A stretch of DNA of 64,000 nt from Lepidodermella squamata. Its lineage: Eukaryota > Gastrotricha. Made by a program: the position numbers and the translations under genes. The first letter of the stretch is position 1. Each line of letters begins with the position of its first letter. The notes below the pieces were generated by a model, which saw nothing but the letters and a program-made list of their open reading frames with translations, made no database searches and was not told the DNA's origin. Shown in pieces: positions 22,065 through 34,045 of this stretch. The stretch is from the NCBI GenBank assembly GCA_047495785.1, contig JBLDXI010000034.1, positions 744,001-808,000 on the forward strand, read 5' to 3'.

Positions 22065-24470
22065 ATGAAGTTGAAAGCTGACCTCAAGATACAGTGCAAG
22101 GTATGCACTGCCCCGTCTAACGGATTCCACTATGGAGGTAAGTCTTTGTCTTGAAAAAATTCTAAAAAAATAATGAACATATTTTGTTTTAGCTTGGACC
22201 TGCGAGGCTTGCAAGGTAATTTTTTCGAAATTTTCCTGAATTTTTATAAAATTTATGTAAAATAGGCATTCTTCCGCAGAGCCCTAACAATGACGGATGT
22301 TAGTCAATCCGAAATGTTCCCATGCCTAGCAACAGGCCCCAGGCCGTCTGAAAGCGACGATTCGGCTAGCAAATTGTGTGATTTGACGACTTCTGGCCGA
22401 AAATGTCCCAAATGTCGATACAACCGGTGCTTGGAGATCGGCATGAGTCAGAAGGCGTCGAAAATTGGCCGGCCGACAAAACGGAATGTTCAAGCCCATC
22501 GCCGCGAATTGCTAGGCCCTGGTAAAAAATCCCCGAAGTCTGAAGAAACCGAAGAAACCGAAGAGAGATCTGACTCCCCGTCGAAGGAAGAAACGTCGAC
22601 CAGCTCCTTGCAGCAAATGATGGATAGTATTCCGAGTTCTCCAGAACCAACCAGCCCGGTTGAGCCTGATTTGCCTGGAAAGCCCGAACCGCCTCCGCCT
22701 CGAGATACCGAGCTATTTCGAGCGATTAAAGATTATCAAATCAAATCTCAATCGAAGCCTTGCGATGGCGAGAAAATGAACTTTTTCCGGTTCATAAAAG
22801 ATTACTCTGGAACCTGTGAAAAGTTGGTTTCTCTTTCGATTTGATTCTTCAATATTCATCTTTCTATTTTTAGACCTGATGAAATCTGGTTGTATGGTTC
22901 GGGTGGTCAGAAGTTCAGTTACAAATCGCTGGATGCTCTCGATGCGGATGATGCGTTGCTTTTCGACGAAGATCCGCTATCGATTTTTACCAAATATTTG
23001 AAAGTTGACGCATTGTCAGCGACAAATCTCAAAAGCACTATGACTCATGAAATGGATGAGCTGAGGCGCGACGTCGTTCAAGCTGCTCGGTTCCTTATGC
23101 ATCTAAATAACGTAAATCATTCATTTATTTTGTGAGTTTTTAAAACCGGAAATTTTCTCCTTTTTGAGAATTTTTAAGAGGGGGCATTTTGAACTACGCA
23201 ATGAAAATTGATCCAGTGTCTGAAAGCTGAACGTCCGGTGTCTGCAACTCCCTAAAAATGTGTTCCGTCGTTGATTTTAAGCCCCGACAGAGAACATTGC
23301 TGCGGTCTATCAAAGACATTTAGGCGGAAATAGCGCCAACCTCCGATATATAAGCTCGACTAGGATCGAATTAGTTGTTCACAAACATGCCGGAGAGCTT
23401 TATTTAGCACGTCCCCAATGCTTTTCCATCTTCAACTATGTCGTTATATGGAACATCCATGTTCTCAACATAATTAAATTTTCGTCCTAGGTCTTCACAC
23501 TCGATAACTGACCACGGAATAAACATGGTAATTAGATCTATTGATTAAGGATGGTGAACAAAAATCACAAAAAGTGTACGGGGGTACGGGGAGTTCCAGA
23601 CACAAAACTCGAAAAAGCTGCAGGGGGGCTATTCGGTCCCAAAATTCCGAAATTAATCCAAACTCCAAACTTATATTCCAGGTGCCTCACTCCTTCGCGT
23701 TGGAGCTTTTCGAAAACGCTATCCTCGGAATCGATGTCGATGGCTTCTGGCGGCACGTCTCAGCTCTGTACGAAGAACAATTCGTCTACATTATCTGCTT
23801 CACCCGCGCTCTACCCGGCTTCGATTCTCTCTCGGTGATAGAAGACCGTGTAACACTAGCCGTTCATTCCGTCTTCACCCTACTCCTGGCAACACTCAGC
23901 CTCGAGTTCGACATGATGACAGAAGCTGTTCGAACGCTATGGCTCTCGAACGAAACTTGCAATAAAGTCATACACCAGTTCCCTTCTATAGCGTCTTTTT
24001 ACGAGGTAAGTTAACCTCCAACGAATGCGAATCTTGACATTCGGATTTAACAGGCTGTTCGAAATGTGTCAATTGACATTGGTTTTGCGATAAAGAGCGC
24101 GAATTTAACTATTGTTGAATTCGGCTTTCTATGCGCGTTAGTCTACTACAACTCAGATCTGCTCAACCTTCAAGATAGGGCGAGTGTCGCCCTACAGGCT
24201 GCCCGCCTTCAAATCGCACTTGAAATCTTCATCCGCGACAACTTTGCTTCTAAACCTTCGACGTCGATGTACAGCGACTCACAGGGATTTGACGCTGGGT
24301 CGAGGCTCGAGCAGTTCAATGCGTTGCTCGATCAATTGAAACGAGCTGGTGAGACATTTACGAAAAAACTGCTTGATCTGCTGGAAAATAAGCCGGAACT
24401 AGTCGAGTGCAGCGGCGAAATTTTCAGAGAAATTCACCGGCGGACGATTAAAACTTGCGGAAAATTATAA
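22065..24470 (+). CDS. Nuclear hormone receptor with unusual DNA-binding domain (6 exons)
   Basis: Exons 22065-22137, 22193-22215, 22266-22822, 22874-23111, 23682-24005 and 24054-24470 are all in phase and give 543 residues. The start at 22065 places the DNA-binding domain at residue 11. An upstream in-frame Met at 21930 is possible. Zinc finger 1 uses C11, C14, C28 and C31, with P-box CEACKAFFRR. Finger 2 uses C52, C70, C79 and C82, followed by RYNRCLEIGM. The C52-C70 spacing is 17 residues, where 5 is usual. A hydrophilic Pro/Glu/Ser hinge (about 110-190) leads to a helical ligand-binding domain in the last three exons, with a signature-like FENAILGIDVDGFW...LPGFDSL region. It is probably a DNA-binding transcription factor of the expanded nematode NHR group. 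No orthologue is assigned. Confidence 0.88.
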
Positions 24471-24531
24471 TACTGACGTAATATATCTCTATTCTGAAGA
24501 CCGACATTTTGTTTTATCGACGAAAAGCTGA

Positions 24532-24537
24532 AATAAA
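24532..24537 (+). terminator. Poly(A) signal AATAAA of the nuclear receptor gene
   Basis: AATAAA lies 62 bases after the stop codon at 24470. Confidence 0.5.
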
Positions 24538-25048
24538 ATTATTTTTGTATAAAACGAGTTGGGCACGATATTTTCAATTCGCGCTAAAAAGTTCAGCCTA
24601 ACGCCAGCTAGTTAACGAATTTTGGATCCTTGAGCGATGAATTTCGAGGCAGAAGGGTTCCGGTGTTTTTCCGATTTTCTTTCCTGGACCTTTCGAAGTG
24701 AGGGGTATGGTACCCTTCGCACCCTCTGTGCTTCGTAGAGTTGTTCCTAGCTCAGTGATATAGCTAACTGGTTCGAATCGAAGGTCTCAACTTTATTTTT
24801 AAATTCTTTTATTTTTCAATGTCAACAACATTAGGGGAAAATAAAGCAGACCGATGGCAAATGAGGGGAGCTTGAAGGTAATCCGGGAAAATATTTAGGC
24901 AATTCTTGGTGAATAGTTTTGTATTTCTCAATCGTGAAAAGCACAACAAATTTGAATCTTTCGATTTTTTCTGAATTTTCCAAAATTTCCAAAGCTCCTC
25001 TTACAAGTCACCGGCCAATTTTCTGTTTAAGAATAATTTTTCTATGAG

Positions 25049-25634
25049 CTATTTTGCGGTTTTAACACATTTCTCGCAATACATTGCGCCATTATGTGGG
25101 AAATAGCCATGGCCAACTAAATTAGTCGAACATTTATGACAGTTGAAGCACGTATTATGATAGTGCTTAGCTCCATCCTGCGTCAAAATCTCCTTCTCGC
25201 CCTTGCTGTAGCGCAAGATCGGCTTCTGGCACAACACGCAAGTCGATGAGTTGAGTTCGTCAAAGCATTCGGCGCAAAACGGCTTGCCTTGCTTGTCTGG
25301 GTAGAATTTATCGCCGGCCAACGCTTTTTCACATTTCGCACACGTGAAGCATGTATCGTGCCAATGTTTCGAACCATCAGGCAAACTGATTTGCTTGAAA
25401 GAAAAATTCTTCATTAAAAGGCCTAATTTCATGAAATTTTACCTTGTGCCCTGCCGTGTACTGGCATATCTCTTTCTGGCAGTGGGCGCATTCGTGGCCG
25501 AAAGCTTCATCCATGCACGGCGCACATAGATTTTTGCCTGGTTCAACTTCGAAGTATTTGCCAAGGGTAAACAGAGGTCGCTCGCATTTGAAGCAGCACA
25601 GTGTTAGTTCCTTGTTCCGATCAGATGCTGACAT
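25049..25634 (-). CDS. FHL-like LIM protein with two and a half LIM domains
   Basis: Exons 25634-25443 and 25393-25049, with a 49-base intron ending TTTCAAG, give 178 residues. The start at MSASDRNKEL is chosen because an acceptor-like TTTGCAG lies 9 bases upstream, consistent with a 5' intron or trans-splicing. Residues about 13-51 form a half LIM (CFKC...CAPC). Two complete LIM domains follow, with the pattern C-x2-C, H-x2-C (HDTC and HNTC), C-x2-C and C-x2-C, ending CEKC near the C-terminus. A leading half-LIM is the hallmark of four-and-a-half-LIM proteins, so this looks like a short FHL relative acting as a zinc-dependent protein-interaction adaptor, typically at muscle or cytoskeletal sites. 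The reduced number of domains is unusual, and farther exons were not seen. Confidence 0.85.
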
Positions 25635-26167
25635 TGCGAATTTCTGCAAATGTTATAAAAACTGGTGAATTATGAATTACAACGCGGTTTTGCGGTGCGT
25701 CAGTAATAGCTTTTGATGAATGCAGCGGCTAGTGAAAGGGGCCTTTAATCTATTTATCTGCGCCATGGGTCACGGGTGTTGTCAGTAGCTTTGACGCATA
25801 TGATGGACTTTTCTTTGAGCCCTCAGACACCTACAACTTTGCCAAGTGCGTTTTCCATCAATGCTTGTGCTAGTTTATCGGTAAAAACAGGGTTAAAAGA
25901 CGGGTCTTTCCGACGACCTATTTTGTATTAATGATGCAAATAATACATAATGGAGATTGCGGAGATCCTATGAAAATTAAGGAAATTGCAAAGTTTGTTC
26001 CTTTGAAGCGGCCTGAATATATAAGGTGAAATTGATGGACCTTGAACTTGATTGAATTCAACTCTAAAATCAATTTTTCATTCTTTGAAAATTTTAAAGT
26101 GGATCTAATTCGATTACTTTCGGCTACTTGAAGTTGCTTCTCGTCTATCGTGATTGAAGGATTTATG
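25635..26167. other. Spacer between LIM gene and MULE element
   Basis: Contains the LIM gene upstream region. No supported gene is present. Confidence 0.3.
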
Positions 26168-26909
26168 TCCGATTCCCCGAAATAACTTCCCCGAAAACTT
26201 GTTGCCCGAAAAGTGCATCGCCGAAATAATTTCCCCGAAATAACTTCCCCGAAACGATTAGTCGTTGTAGTAGCGACGAGAAAGACGCTTGTTAGGCTCA
26301 AGGAATTTCCCCGAAAACACACACATGCATAAACTGCAAGAAGATGAATAAACAAATATTATTATCTAAAATTAATGCACAGCTATATAGGCGGTTTCCC
26401 CGAAAACACGCGGATGCACACAACCACTTCCGCATGAGCTGTTGGCATAAACACAGAGAATCGACGTGAATTGACATAAAAAGACGCCCGTCCGAAGGAG
26501 GTTAATCCTCTTAGGTCTTAGGCTGGACGCACTGATTAAAACCGGAAAGAACACGGGTGCTATATGAAACATGTATTATCACAGCTGCATAGAAAACGCG
26601 CGTAAATCAACATCAATGTATTGGAGTGCAATTTAAGCATTAGACCAGCATTTGCTTTAATAAACTCTGGATCTTTCAAACTGTAATCAGTAAAAGATGC
26701 TGACGGCTATAAGATTTCTCCCATTGCAGTCACTTAATATTTATATTTTTTTATTTATTCCAATGTAAGCTTGGTCCATGATCTGGCTGAACTTCATTTG
26801 CTGCTGATTTCAATTAAATTTCAAATTTCAAATTCATTAAATATTGCGGAATTAAGATGTTAATGTTTGAATTAGATTTTGACCAGCTACAATAAAAGTC
26901 GCTTCTGTT

Positions 26910-29447
26910 ATGTCTAAAACAACAAGATCGAAGAGAGTGTCACCCCTGATCAGCCTAACTATGATTAAAAAGGGGCGCGGAAGACCGAGGAAGACTCAGC
27001 CTCAGCCTCAGCCGAATCCTGTCACGCCTCACTTACCTGGTAATTTAAAAATTCTCGAACTCCTGAAATGCATTCATGAATTTGTTTGTGAAAGCGCCAT
27101 CTCAAACCTCAACTCAGGTAAAGCCGCTGAAGGCTAAGAAGCGTGTTGCTCCGGTGACTGTTGACAGCCTGGTCTCTCTGATTTCGCCCATCGCAGTAGA
27201 TACTCGACTCGACTCGCCAGACGTCTTGGACTCGCCCCCATCTCTCGAACCGCAATCGCCTCCTCGGTCGCCGTTGGCTGTCGAAAACAGCACGCCGTCA
27301 GGCTCTCCGGATTCACCCCCGCCGGAAAGACCGCCGCTGGGAGCCCCGGAAGCCGATTATCTCCGCTACGTCGAGGCATTCGAAGAACACCACCGGCGCA
27401 AAGCGAACAAATTTCGTGATCGAAACGCTATTCAGCCTTTCGAGAAAAAAGCGATGCGCAGGTACAAAGCTGATCTCTCCGCAAATTCAGCTCAACGCGG
27501 CTGTACTTTTGAAGACGTTAGTCAACTTTCGATTCAAGCCGAGTCAGAAGCTGTTTTGCGGTACCGAAATGCACATGGTGGCTGTGTTGTCGTGTACAAG
27601 GGTCGTATTTACCTGGAAGATCGTCACGTGATCCGCGGCAAAGAATACATTTATTACCGATGTGCTAATCATCGTGAATGCAAATGTGCCGCCAAGCTAC
27701 AACCGCAAGACGTTCCAGCGATGCCGTCGAATTACGAAGGCGGCGTGTGCAAATGGGATAATCGGCCGATGAAGGTCTATGGGCCTGTTGTCGAGGGTCA
27801 TGAAGGCGATGATAGCGATGAGCGATTTCACGCGGCGGCTTGCATTTCGAATCACGAGCAAATCGAGGCTGACTTGGCGGAAGAAGAAGTCCTGCGTAGA
27901 GTCAGGGAAATGCCTGATAAGGCACCAAATCAACTCTATATTGAAGTTCGCAACGGTCTCTCGAGGGAGGTGCTGAAGCTATTCCGTCCATTCGAGTCGA
28001 TGAAAAACCGGTTTTACTGCGCGAAGAAGGAGGAATATCCGCCCAACCCCGACGATCTAGATCATCTGCTGGAAATAGTGAAGTCTGCCGTGCAAAATGA
28101 CCCTGATGCGATGGAAGCCAACAACTTGGATAGATTTTTGTACGACCACAAAGGGCGAAAATTCTTAAGAAAATTTTATCATGACGAATCTGGCAAGGCT
28201 TACATGATTTTTGCAACCGATGATGGACTGAAGAGAATGGCTCGAACGGCTCGGTGGTTCTTCGACGGCACTTTCAAAATGGCTGCGAAGCACTTCATGC
28301 AAATGTTCACAATCCACACGATTGAACATGGCGTTTCGGTACCGGCGGCCTACGTGCTGATGACGAATAAAGATTCTAAGTTATACGAGTCTATGTTCGA
28401 AACGTTTTTTTCGATGATTGAAAAGCTTGGCGAGCCCCTTGCCCTAGAAGAGGTGACATGTGACTACGAGTCGGGTCTCTTACCGGTTCTGCGAGAATTG
28501 CGAGGAAAAAACGGCCAGCGACTCCGCATCATCGGCTGCCATTTCCATTTCAGGTAAATTCTTAAAATTAATTTCTAAAAATTTTGAACTTCAAAAATTT
28601 AGCTCAATTTAAATTTTAAATTTTTATCTAAATTTTTGAATTTTAAATTTTTTGTTGAAATTTCTAAATTTTATTTTAATAATTTTAATTTTCAAATTTT
28701 AGTCTTGAAAATTTTGAAATTTTGAATTTTAAATTTTTCATAATTGAATTTTTTTCAATTTATCTTTTTCTTTAAAGCCAAGCCATAATTCGAAAACTGG
28801 GTGATTTGGGCCTCCTTAAATATTATCGAAAGCCGAGTCGGGTGGCAACTAACGTGACGCGTAGTTACGTCCGCCGCTTTCTAGCTCTAGCCTTTCTACC
28901 CGTTGAAGATGTGCCGAGCGCCATTCATTATCTCATCGAAAAAGCTCCCGCAATTCAAGCTATGAAGCAATTCTGCACGTATTTCAATTCAACGTGGGGC
29001 GAGAAAGGGCTCTTTCCTCCATGTGAGTGGAACGTTCACGACGAAGAAATACGAACAAACAATGTCGTGGAAGGTCAGCACTATTATTTCTCGTTTTTCG
29101 CTGTTAAATTAATCAGTTTAGGATGGCACAGTGCGATGAACAAAAAGTTGGTTGCGGCGCATCCAAACGTTTGGCAGTTCATCAACCTGATCCTCGAAGA
29201 AAATCGAGGCGTCGAGGCGAAGCTTGTGCAACTTTCGGGCGGCCAAAAATTAAAAAGAACGATAAAAAAGTATAAAACCATCGATACGGCAATACATTTG
29301 CTAGAACAGTGGTATCTGTCTGAGAATCGACTTATCGACGGACAAGGCCTGGCGCCATTAGAACGTTCAGCCCGTCGCATAACTGTTCTCATCGAGTTTT
29401 TAGAGAGCATTAGCCTCCATCTCTCGGACATTAGCGCCGGATTGTGA
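26910..29447 (+). CDS. FLYWCH / MULE-type transposase with AT-hook (4 exons)
   Basis: Exons 26910-27039, 27095-28553, 28778-29073 and 29122-29447 are in phase and give 736 residues. The third intron restores the NNVVEGWHSAM motif, which confirms it. An AT-hook-like KKGRGRPRK lies at residues about 20-28, followed by a Pro/Ser-rich region. A FLYWCH-type zinc finger (YKGRIYLEDRHVIRGKEYIY, then YRCANHRECKC) comes next, and then the MULE catalytic domain. Candidate acids are Asp in WFFDGTFK, Asp in CDYESG and Glu in NNVVEGWH, with the conserved CHFHF between. It catalyses cut-and-paste movement of its element through the inverted ends. The reading frame is free of stops, so the element may be recently active, or the gene may have been kept by the host. 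Confidence 0.85.
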
Positions 29448-29484
29448 TATGAATATTTTGCTCCTTGAATACAAACTTGTTGTA

Positions 29485-29490
29485 AATAAA
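29485..29490 (+). terminator. Poly(A) signal AATAAA of the transposase gene
   Basis: AATAAA lies 38 bases after the stop codon, inside the right end of the transposon. Confidence 0.45.
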
Positions 29491-29655
29491 GCTCGCGTTT
29501 TTGTAAAATTTCGGGGAAGCTTGTTTTCGGGGAAATATATATCGGGCGCGCAGCAATTTCGGGGAAAATGTTTCGAGCAACTATGTTTTCGGGGAAACTA
29601 TTTCGGGGATTCGGGAACACACCTGATATCTTGTTCGGGAATACACCTGATCTTC

Positions 29656-32056
29656 AATAATCGAAGCGATATCCTACCCGACTACAACATTGTCATAGAC
29701 TTGGTCGATGATCAATGCCGAGCTCCTCCTGCTGTGGAACGCCTGATTCCTTTCTTCGCTAGTGGCAGTCGAATGTTCAATGAAACGGGACAGATCGGGC
29801 ATTATACGTTGCCGAATGAGGCTGAGTTCTTGAAATATTCCGCGAAAACAATATATGTGCCACCGCTCTTAATTGGTCCAATGTGCTCGAGTGCTTGCCG
29901 TGTCGTTTCAAGATACTCTCAACTATTCGACCTAATCAACGTTCGTTTTCGTCTTTAACATATATGGGTATCGTATCCTTTCCAAATCTTCCAAATTCCA
30001 AAGTATTAATAAACTTTTTTATTTAACAAATTTAACAACAATTTATATCAATTTTTTTAATTTTCCAGTTTTCCGTTGGATGTAACGAAGCAGGTCTTTC
30101 TGATCGAAAGTTGTACCCCAATTTGTACCGCGTGATGTCAAACAGTCAAATTATAACAACCCTGATGCCGTTTTTGCAAATCATGAAGTGGCGGAAAATT
30201 GCCCTAGTTTCGGACACGTCACCTTCGAACTTCCAAACGACAAACGACATGCTTGAAATATTTCCCACTGGGAATATAACCATTCTGGCTAGCGAGTTTT
30301 TCATCGATGATCCAACAGAAGCTGTTCGAAGAATTAAGGAAAGTGGGGCTAGAATTATCGTCGCTAACTGCTACTTTGATATATGCCCAAGCCTTGCATG
30401 CCAGGTAATTATGTGATGATAGCAAAATTGATCACTAACACCTTGCTTTTCAGGCCTTTCTACAGGGTCTTTCTACAGGTTTCCTAGAGCCACCGATATC
30501 GTGAATGTCCCAGTATTTCCGGATGGCTGTGACGCCAAAAGTCTTCGAATAATTGATTCTGGCTCAATGTACTTCCGCCAAGTTCCAAATGATTATAAAT
30601 CAGGGCTGACGGCCCTTGGAATCACAGGGCAACAACTGGACGATTTTTTTACACAGCATTCCCCCGAAACATGGCGCAACCCTCGGGTGGACTCGAGATA
30701 CATGTGCCTGGACAATGTTATACCACCAGTATTTGCTCTGGATGCAGCCGAGAAGAAACTGAACCAGAGAAACTCATCACTACGCTATTACATCGAAAAT
30801 GGCTCGATTTCCTCGGAACTGAGCGATATAGTTCGAGATCACGTGAAACATTTGGATATTCGAATCTTCTCTGGTAGGATTCGGTATGTGAACAATGACC
30901 AAGAAACCCTTGTGCCCACTGGTTACGAGCAGTCTCAAGGTGACGGAACTAAAAGTTTAGTTTTTGTCGATAATGGGGTCGATGCGGTTGATCATTCGAA
31001 ACGATTCGAGCTCAAAGGAACCTTTATTTGGAAAACGCCTAATTCCAAACCTCCAAAGGATGAAGTTTCGATCGTAATAGCTTCGAAATTGCTAGTCGAC
31101 TGGGCAAGTGCATTGATAATGTTTTTGGCAGCTTTTTGAGCGTCAAATTATTCATTCTTCTAATTTTACTCGGAATACTGACGAAGAACTCGAAAGTTTG
31201 CAAGATTGAAATCCGCGGGAGTATTTCGATTGCCTCTGGGCTGATTTTCCAACAAGTTGCTATCTTACTCCATCCTCGTGGAACAACTGATTCGGATGGC
31301 ATGGTTTACTTTTGTCAAATCGCTCCTGTTCTGTTGGCAATCGCCTATACTCTAATTTCCAGCGGATTGTACCTAAGACTTCGGTTGAAACGAGGCCCAA
31401 TGCGTCAAAGGCGTAGTGCATGGAAAGCTAACAGGATCGATGTATTTCGATTGTCTTCGTTTAACATTTCGAGGCCTTCATCTCAGACCGTCCAATTATC
31501 ACGCCCACGCGCAGCAAAGAGTTCGTATTACTCGATCGCGGGTTTTGTCCTTACTAATTTCCTACTTCTCGTCGCTTGGTACGTGTTTGGAGGTGTTCCA
31601 AGCGTTCGAGACATCACCACGTCGCGGATTGATCTTCGAAACGACGTACTATTTATAGAAGTTTCAAAGTTCTGCTCGTCTCAAGGCTCAGAAAATGTTC
31701 TATATGTCTTCGCCGGAGGTTTACTAGCGACTCATGGTCTAGCGTTGATCCTGCTGTTCATCCTAGCTTTGATCAAGAGCCGAAATAAGGACCAAGAGCA
31801 TCGCTGTATTATCATATGTTGCTACGTCATTTTGCCTGCTACGCTAGCTCAGGTTCTAGCTGTGCTGATTTTTGTGGCACCCGAAGCGAAGTTCTACTTC
31901 CTAAGTTCTGCTACCATATTGACAAGTGCTGCAATTGTTTCGATGCTGTTTGCCGATAAACGGAAGCTGATCTTGCAGGAAATCAGTAACATTTGTCGGG
32001 CTTGTTTTCCCGGTACCAAAATCCCAGAAGAACCGAAACAGCGAGGTTCGGATTAA
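29656..32056 (+). pseudogene. GABA-B-like GPCR copy, truncated by a transposon and frameshifted
   Basis: Homology to the other array members begins abruptly at NNRSDILPDYN. The signal peptide and the first 55 or so residues are missing, and the MULE right end lies just upstream. Exon 1 ends at 29940, exon 2 is 30069-30404 and exon 3 starts at 30454. At about 30475 the expected AYLQGLYGPNIVW segment is replaced by a short duplication of TTTCTACAGG that shifts the frame. At about 31135 a one-base change shifts it again, inside helix 1. The rest of the seven-helix region is well conserved to 32056. With three independent lesions this is a pseudogene, though the 3' exon remains remarkably intact. 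Confidence 0.85.
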
Positions 32057-33197
32057 CAGTAATCCGAAAAAGTTGACTGAATCGGTGAACTCGAAATACG
32101 TGATTATTCCGTTTGAGTTCAGTTAACTCTCATTTCTGTGTTGTGATTGATGCTGCTGATACTTTTCCAATTAAGAATAAGGGCTAATGCGGGCATTTTG
32201 TCGCGTCCTAGCATGATCTGCAACGAACTGAGCCTGTGAACCACCCTATACCCTATACATTGCCCCGTTAAGGTTGCCGTTTATCTCGTGGATTATGTCT
32301 GTTGTAAGTCACTCAGTCTCGCCCGGCGGTTGTAACGCGTAACGCCGATGACTCGGTGTTCGGTGTTTGCAGCAGCTGTTTCAGCGGCGATCGTGCCTTT
32401 CGCCTCCGAAGAAATCCCCATCATTCACTCAATCTCCACGACGTCATTCTCATCCGCTGCACCTCGATGTTACGAAGTTTTGGTAGCAGATCGAAGACCG
32501 TCTCACGATCTGTGACGAACTGAGCCTCTTCGACTGAAGAGAGCGAAGTCCCGCTAGGGATGGTATGGATCATTCTTAACAGTTCCATTGCTCTGCTTTG
32601 AACTCAGACAAAGACAAAAGGGAATACCCTATGGTCGAATTTCCTTATCCTTTCCAGTTCCACTGTCCTACTTCGCTCTCTACTCTTCGACTCCCAGAAC
32701 CGCCGAGTTTTCCGTTATCCGGCGCGTGATAGTCGATACTATGTGTCGCCTTAGGACTTTCCTAACCCTCTGTTTGATGCCAAGAGTCTTATTATCTATG
32801 AGAGGGGGAAGGGTGACAGGTGGCAACTTCTTTGTACTTTCTTGTAATCTACACGAGTGAGCTCATCTTTACACCCAAGGCCCTTGGTACGTCCAGCGTG
32901 CCAGGACGCGTACTAGGCTTATATTAGTCCAGGGCTCAGAACGAAATCGATCTGATCACTGCCTAGGCAACAGTTAACTTTGGCGGCAACAGTACAACGT
33001 CGCCAAGTCAGCGGGTCTGTATCTTGCCTCGGCATTATTTCATCACCTCAGCGACCTCCTGGAAGTCTTACGACTGCGACGTCAGAGCTCGCCTCGCCTT
33101 CCTTTCAAGGCGCGTTTGATGCCACCAGTTTCCGCTATCAACCAGTTGCTAAATTCCCCCTTGTTTAGTTAGAATTTCATCTAGTTTAATTCAGTTG
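32057..33197. other. Intergenic, GC-richer, no supported gene
   Basis: Between the GPCR pseudogene and the orphan promoter module. A phrase ATCTG(C/T)(A/G)ACGAACTGAGCCT occurs twice (about 32217 and 32509). Minus-strand translation gives short stop-ridden stretches that could be retroelement debris. Nothing is firm. Confidence 0.35.
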
Positions 33198-33345
33198 AAG
33201 TCACGTTCTGTCTGAGAAGCGAGCTGGCTAATTCAGTGCGCTCGGAATTGAGAGCAATGCAGGTCGCAGTTGAACACAAGCATCACATCATAACATCAGC
33301 AAAACAGGCTGATATTTTTAATTGGATGGCTAGAGTATATTCAGC
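33198..33345 (+). promoter_or_regulatory. Orphan copy of the GPCR upstream module
   Basis: Starts AAGTCACGTTCTG and contains GCTGGCTAATTCAGTGCGCTCG and CAGGCTGATATTTTTAATTGG. It matches the modules directly upstream of the three intact GPCR genes but has no coding exon behind it. It is either left over from a deleted copy or from a partial duplication. Confidence 0.7.
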
Positions 33346-33867
33346 CCTTATGATGCGGTGCTCTACAATACAAATTTTTACCAGACTTTGTCCGACACAA
33401 TTTACCCACAAGGTTGGCGGATGGCGGTCTTCCCCGCGGGGAGAAGCAGCTTGGGTCGAGCGCTTTTCAGTAATAAATTTTGTCCATAAGACCGGGGTGC
33501 GATCTTCGATCCCCGAGCTCCCAGGGATGGAAACAACATTTTTGCTGTTTTTGCCAGAATGACGCGTCATTTCGGCTAATAACCGAGCGAAGCGAGAAAA
33601 TTTTGGAGATTTTCCACTAAAACACGCCCCAGAACCTTCCAAAATTAACAAAACAGTGGGATAAATTCTCAGTTTGTTGTCTTGCCCGGCCGAGCTGGGG
33701 GGGATGATCCCCCCCATCCCCCTGAAAGTCGCACACTGCATAAGACTTTCTGTGTCATATTCGTCCTGACAGATGATATGTCCTAAGTATTTCAACTCAA
33801 GTTTCTCTACCGTATGACTCAGTACTACCCGACAACTATGAATTTTATTTTCTTTTTCTTTGGTTTA

Positions 33868-34045
33868 AGTCACGTTCTGGCTAATTCCCAGCGCTCGAAA
33901 TAGATAGGAATGCGGGTTTTAGTTGAAAACGATCAGCTTACAGGCTAATATTATTAATTGGTTTGCTAGAGTATAATCAGCTAAAATCTTTATAAAGACC
34001 TGAAACGATCGCCATTCCTTCGCTTTTTCGGATTCAAAGTCAAGC
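33868..34045 (+). promoter_or_regulatory. Conserved upstream module of GPCR copy C
   Basis: About 180 bases ending directly at the ATG. It shares with the other copies AAGTCACGTTCTG, CGCTCGAAAT, an AATTGG box preceded by a CTAATA/CTGATA core, and a final TCAAA(G/C)T(C/G)AAGC before the ATG. Confidence 0.7.

Larger units (their letters stand above)
26168..29616 (+). mobile_element. FLYWCH-MULE DNA transposon with TTTCGGGGAA-rich inverted ends
   Basis: The left flank (about 26168-26310) has repeated TTCCCCGAAA motifs. The right flank (about 29505-29616) has the same motifs inverted (TTTCGGGGAA). The outermost parts match as inverted repeats: left TCCGATTCCCCGAAATAACT and right ACTATTTCGGGGATTCGGGA, with a few differences. 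Between them is a complete four-exon transposase gene. The right end lies within about 40 bases of a GPCR exon that has lost its 5' half, so the element sits at the break of that gene. The exact ends and target duplication could not be fixed. Confidence 0.75.

Noticed and set aside
24739-24792. tRNA-like stretch with TAGCTCAGT and GGTTCGAATC boxes and pairing ends AGTTG/CAACT
   Set aside because: Only about 54 bases long, no anticodon arm can be drawn and the T-arm stem does not pair. At most it is a degenerate tRNA-derived fragment.
33283-33795. Minus-strand ORF of 170 residues
   Set aside because: It overlaps the orphan promoter module and low-complexity G/C runs, and has no domain or homologous frame elsewhere in the window.
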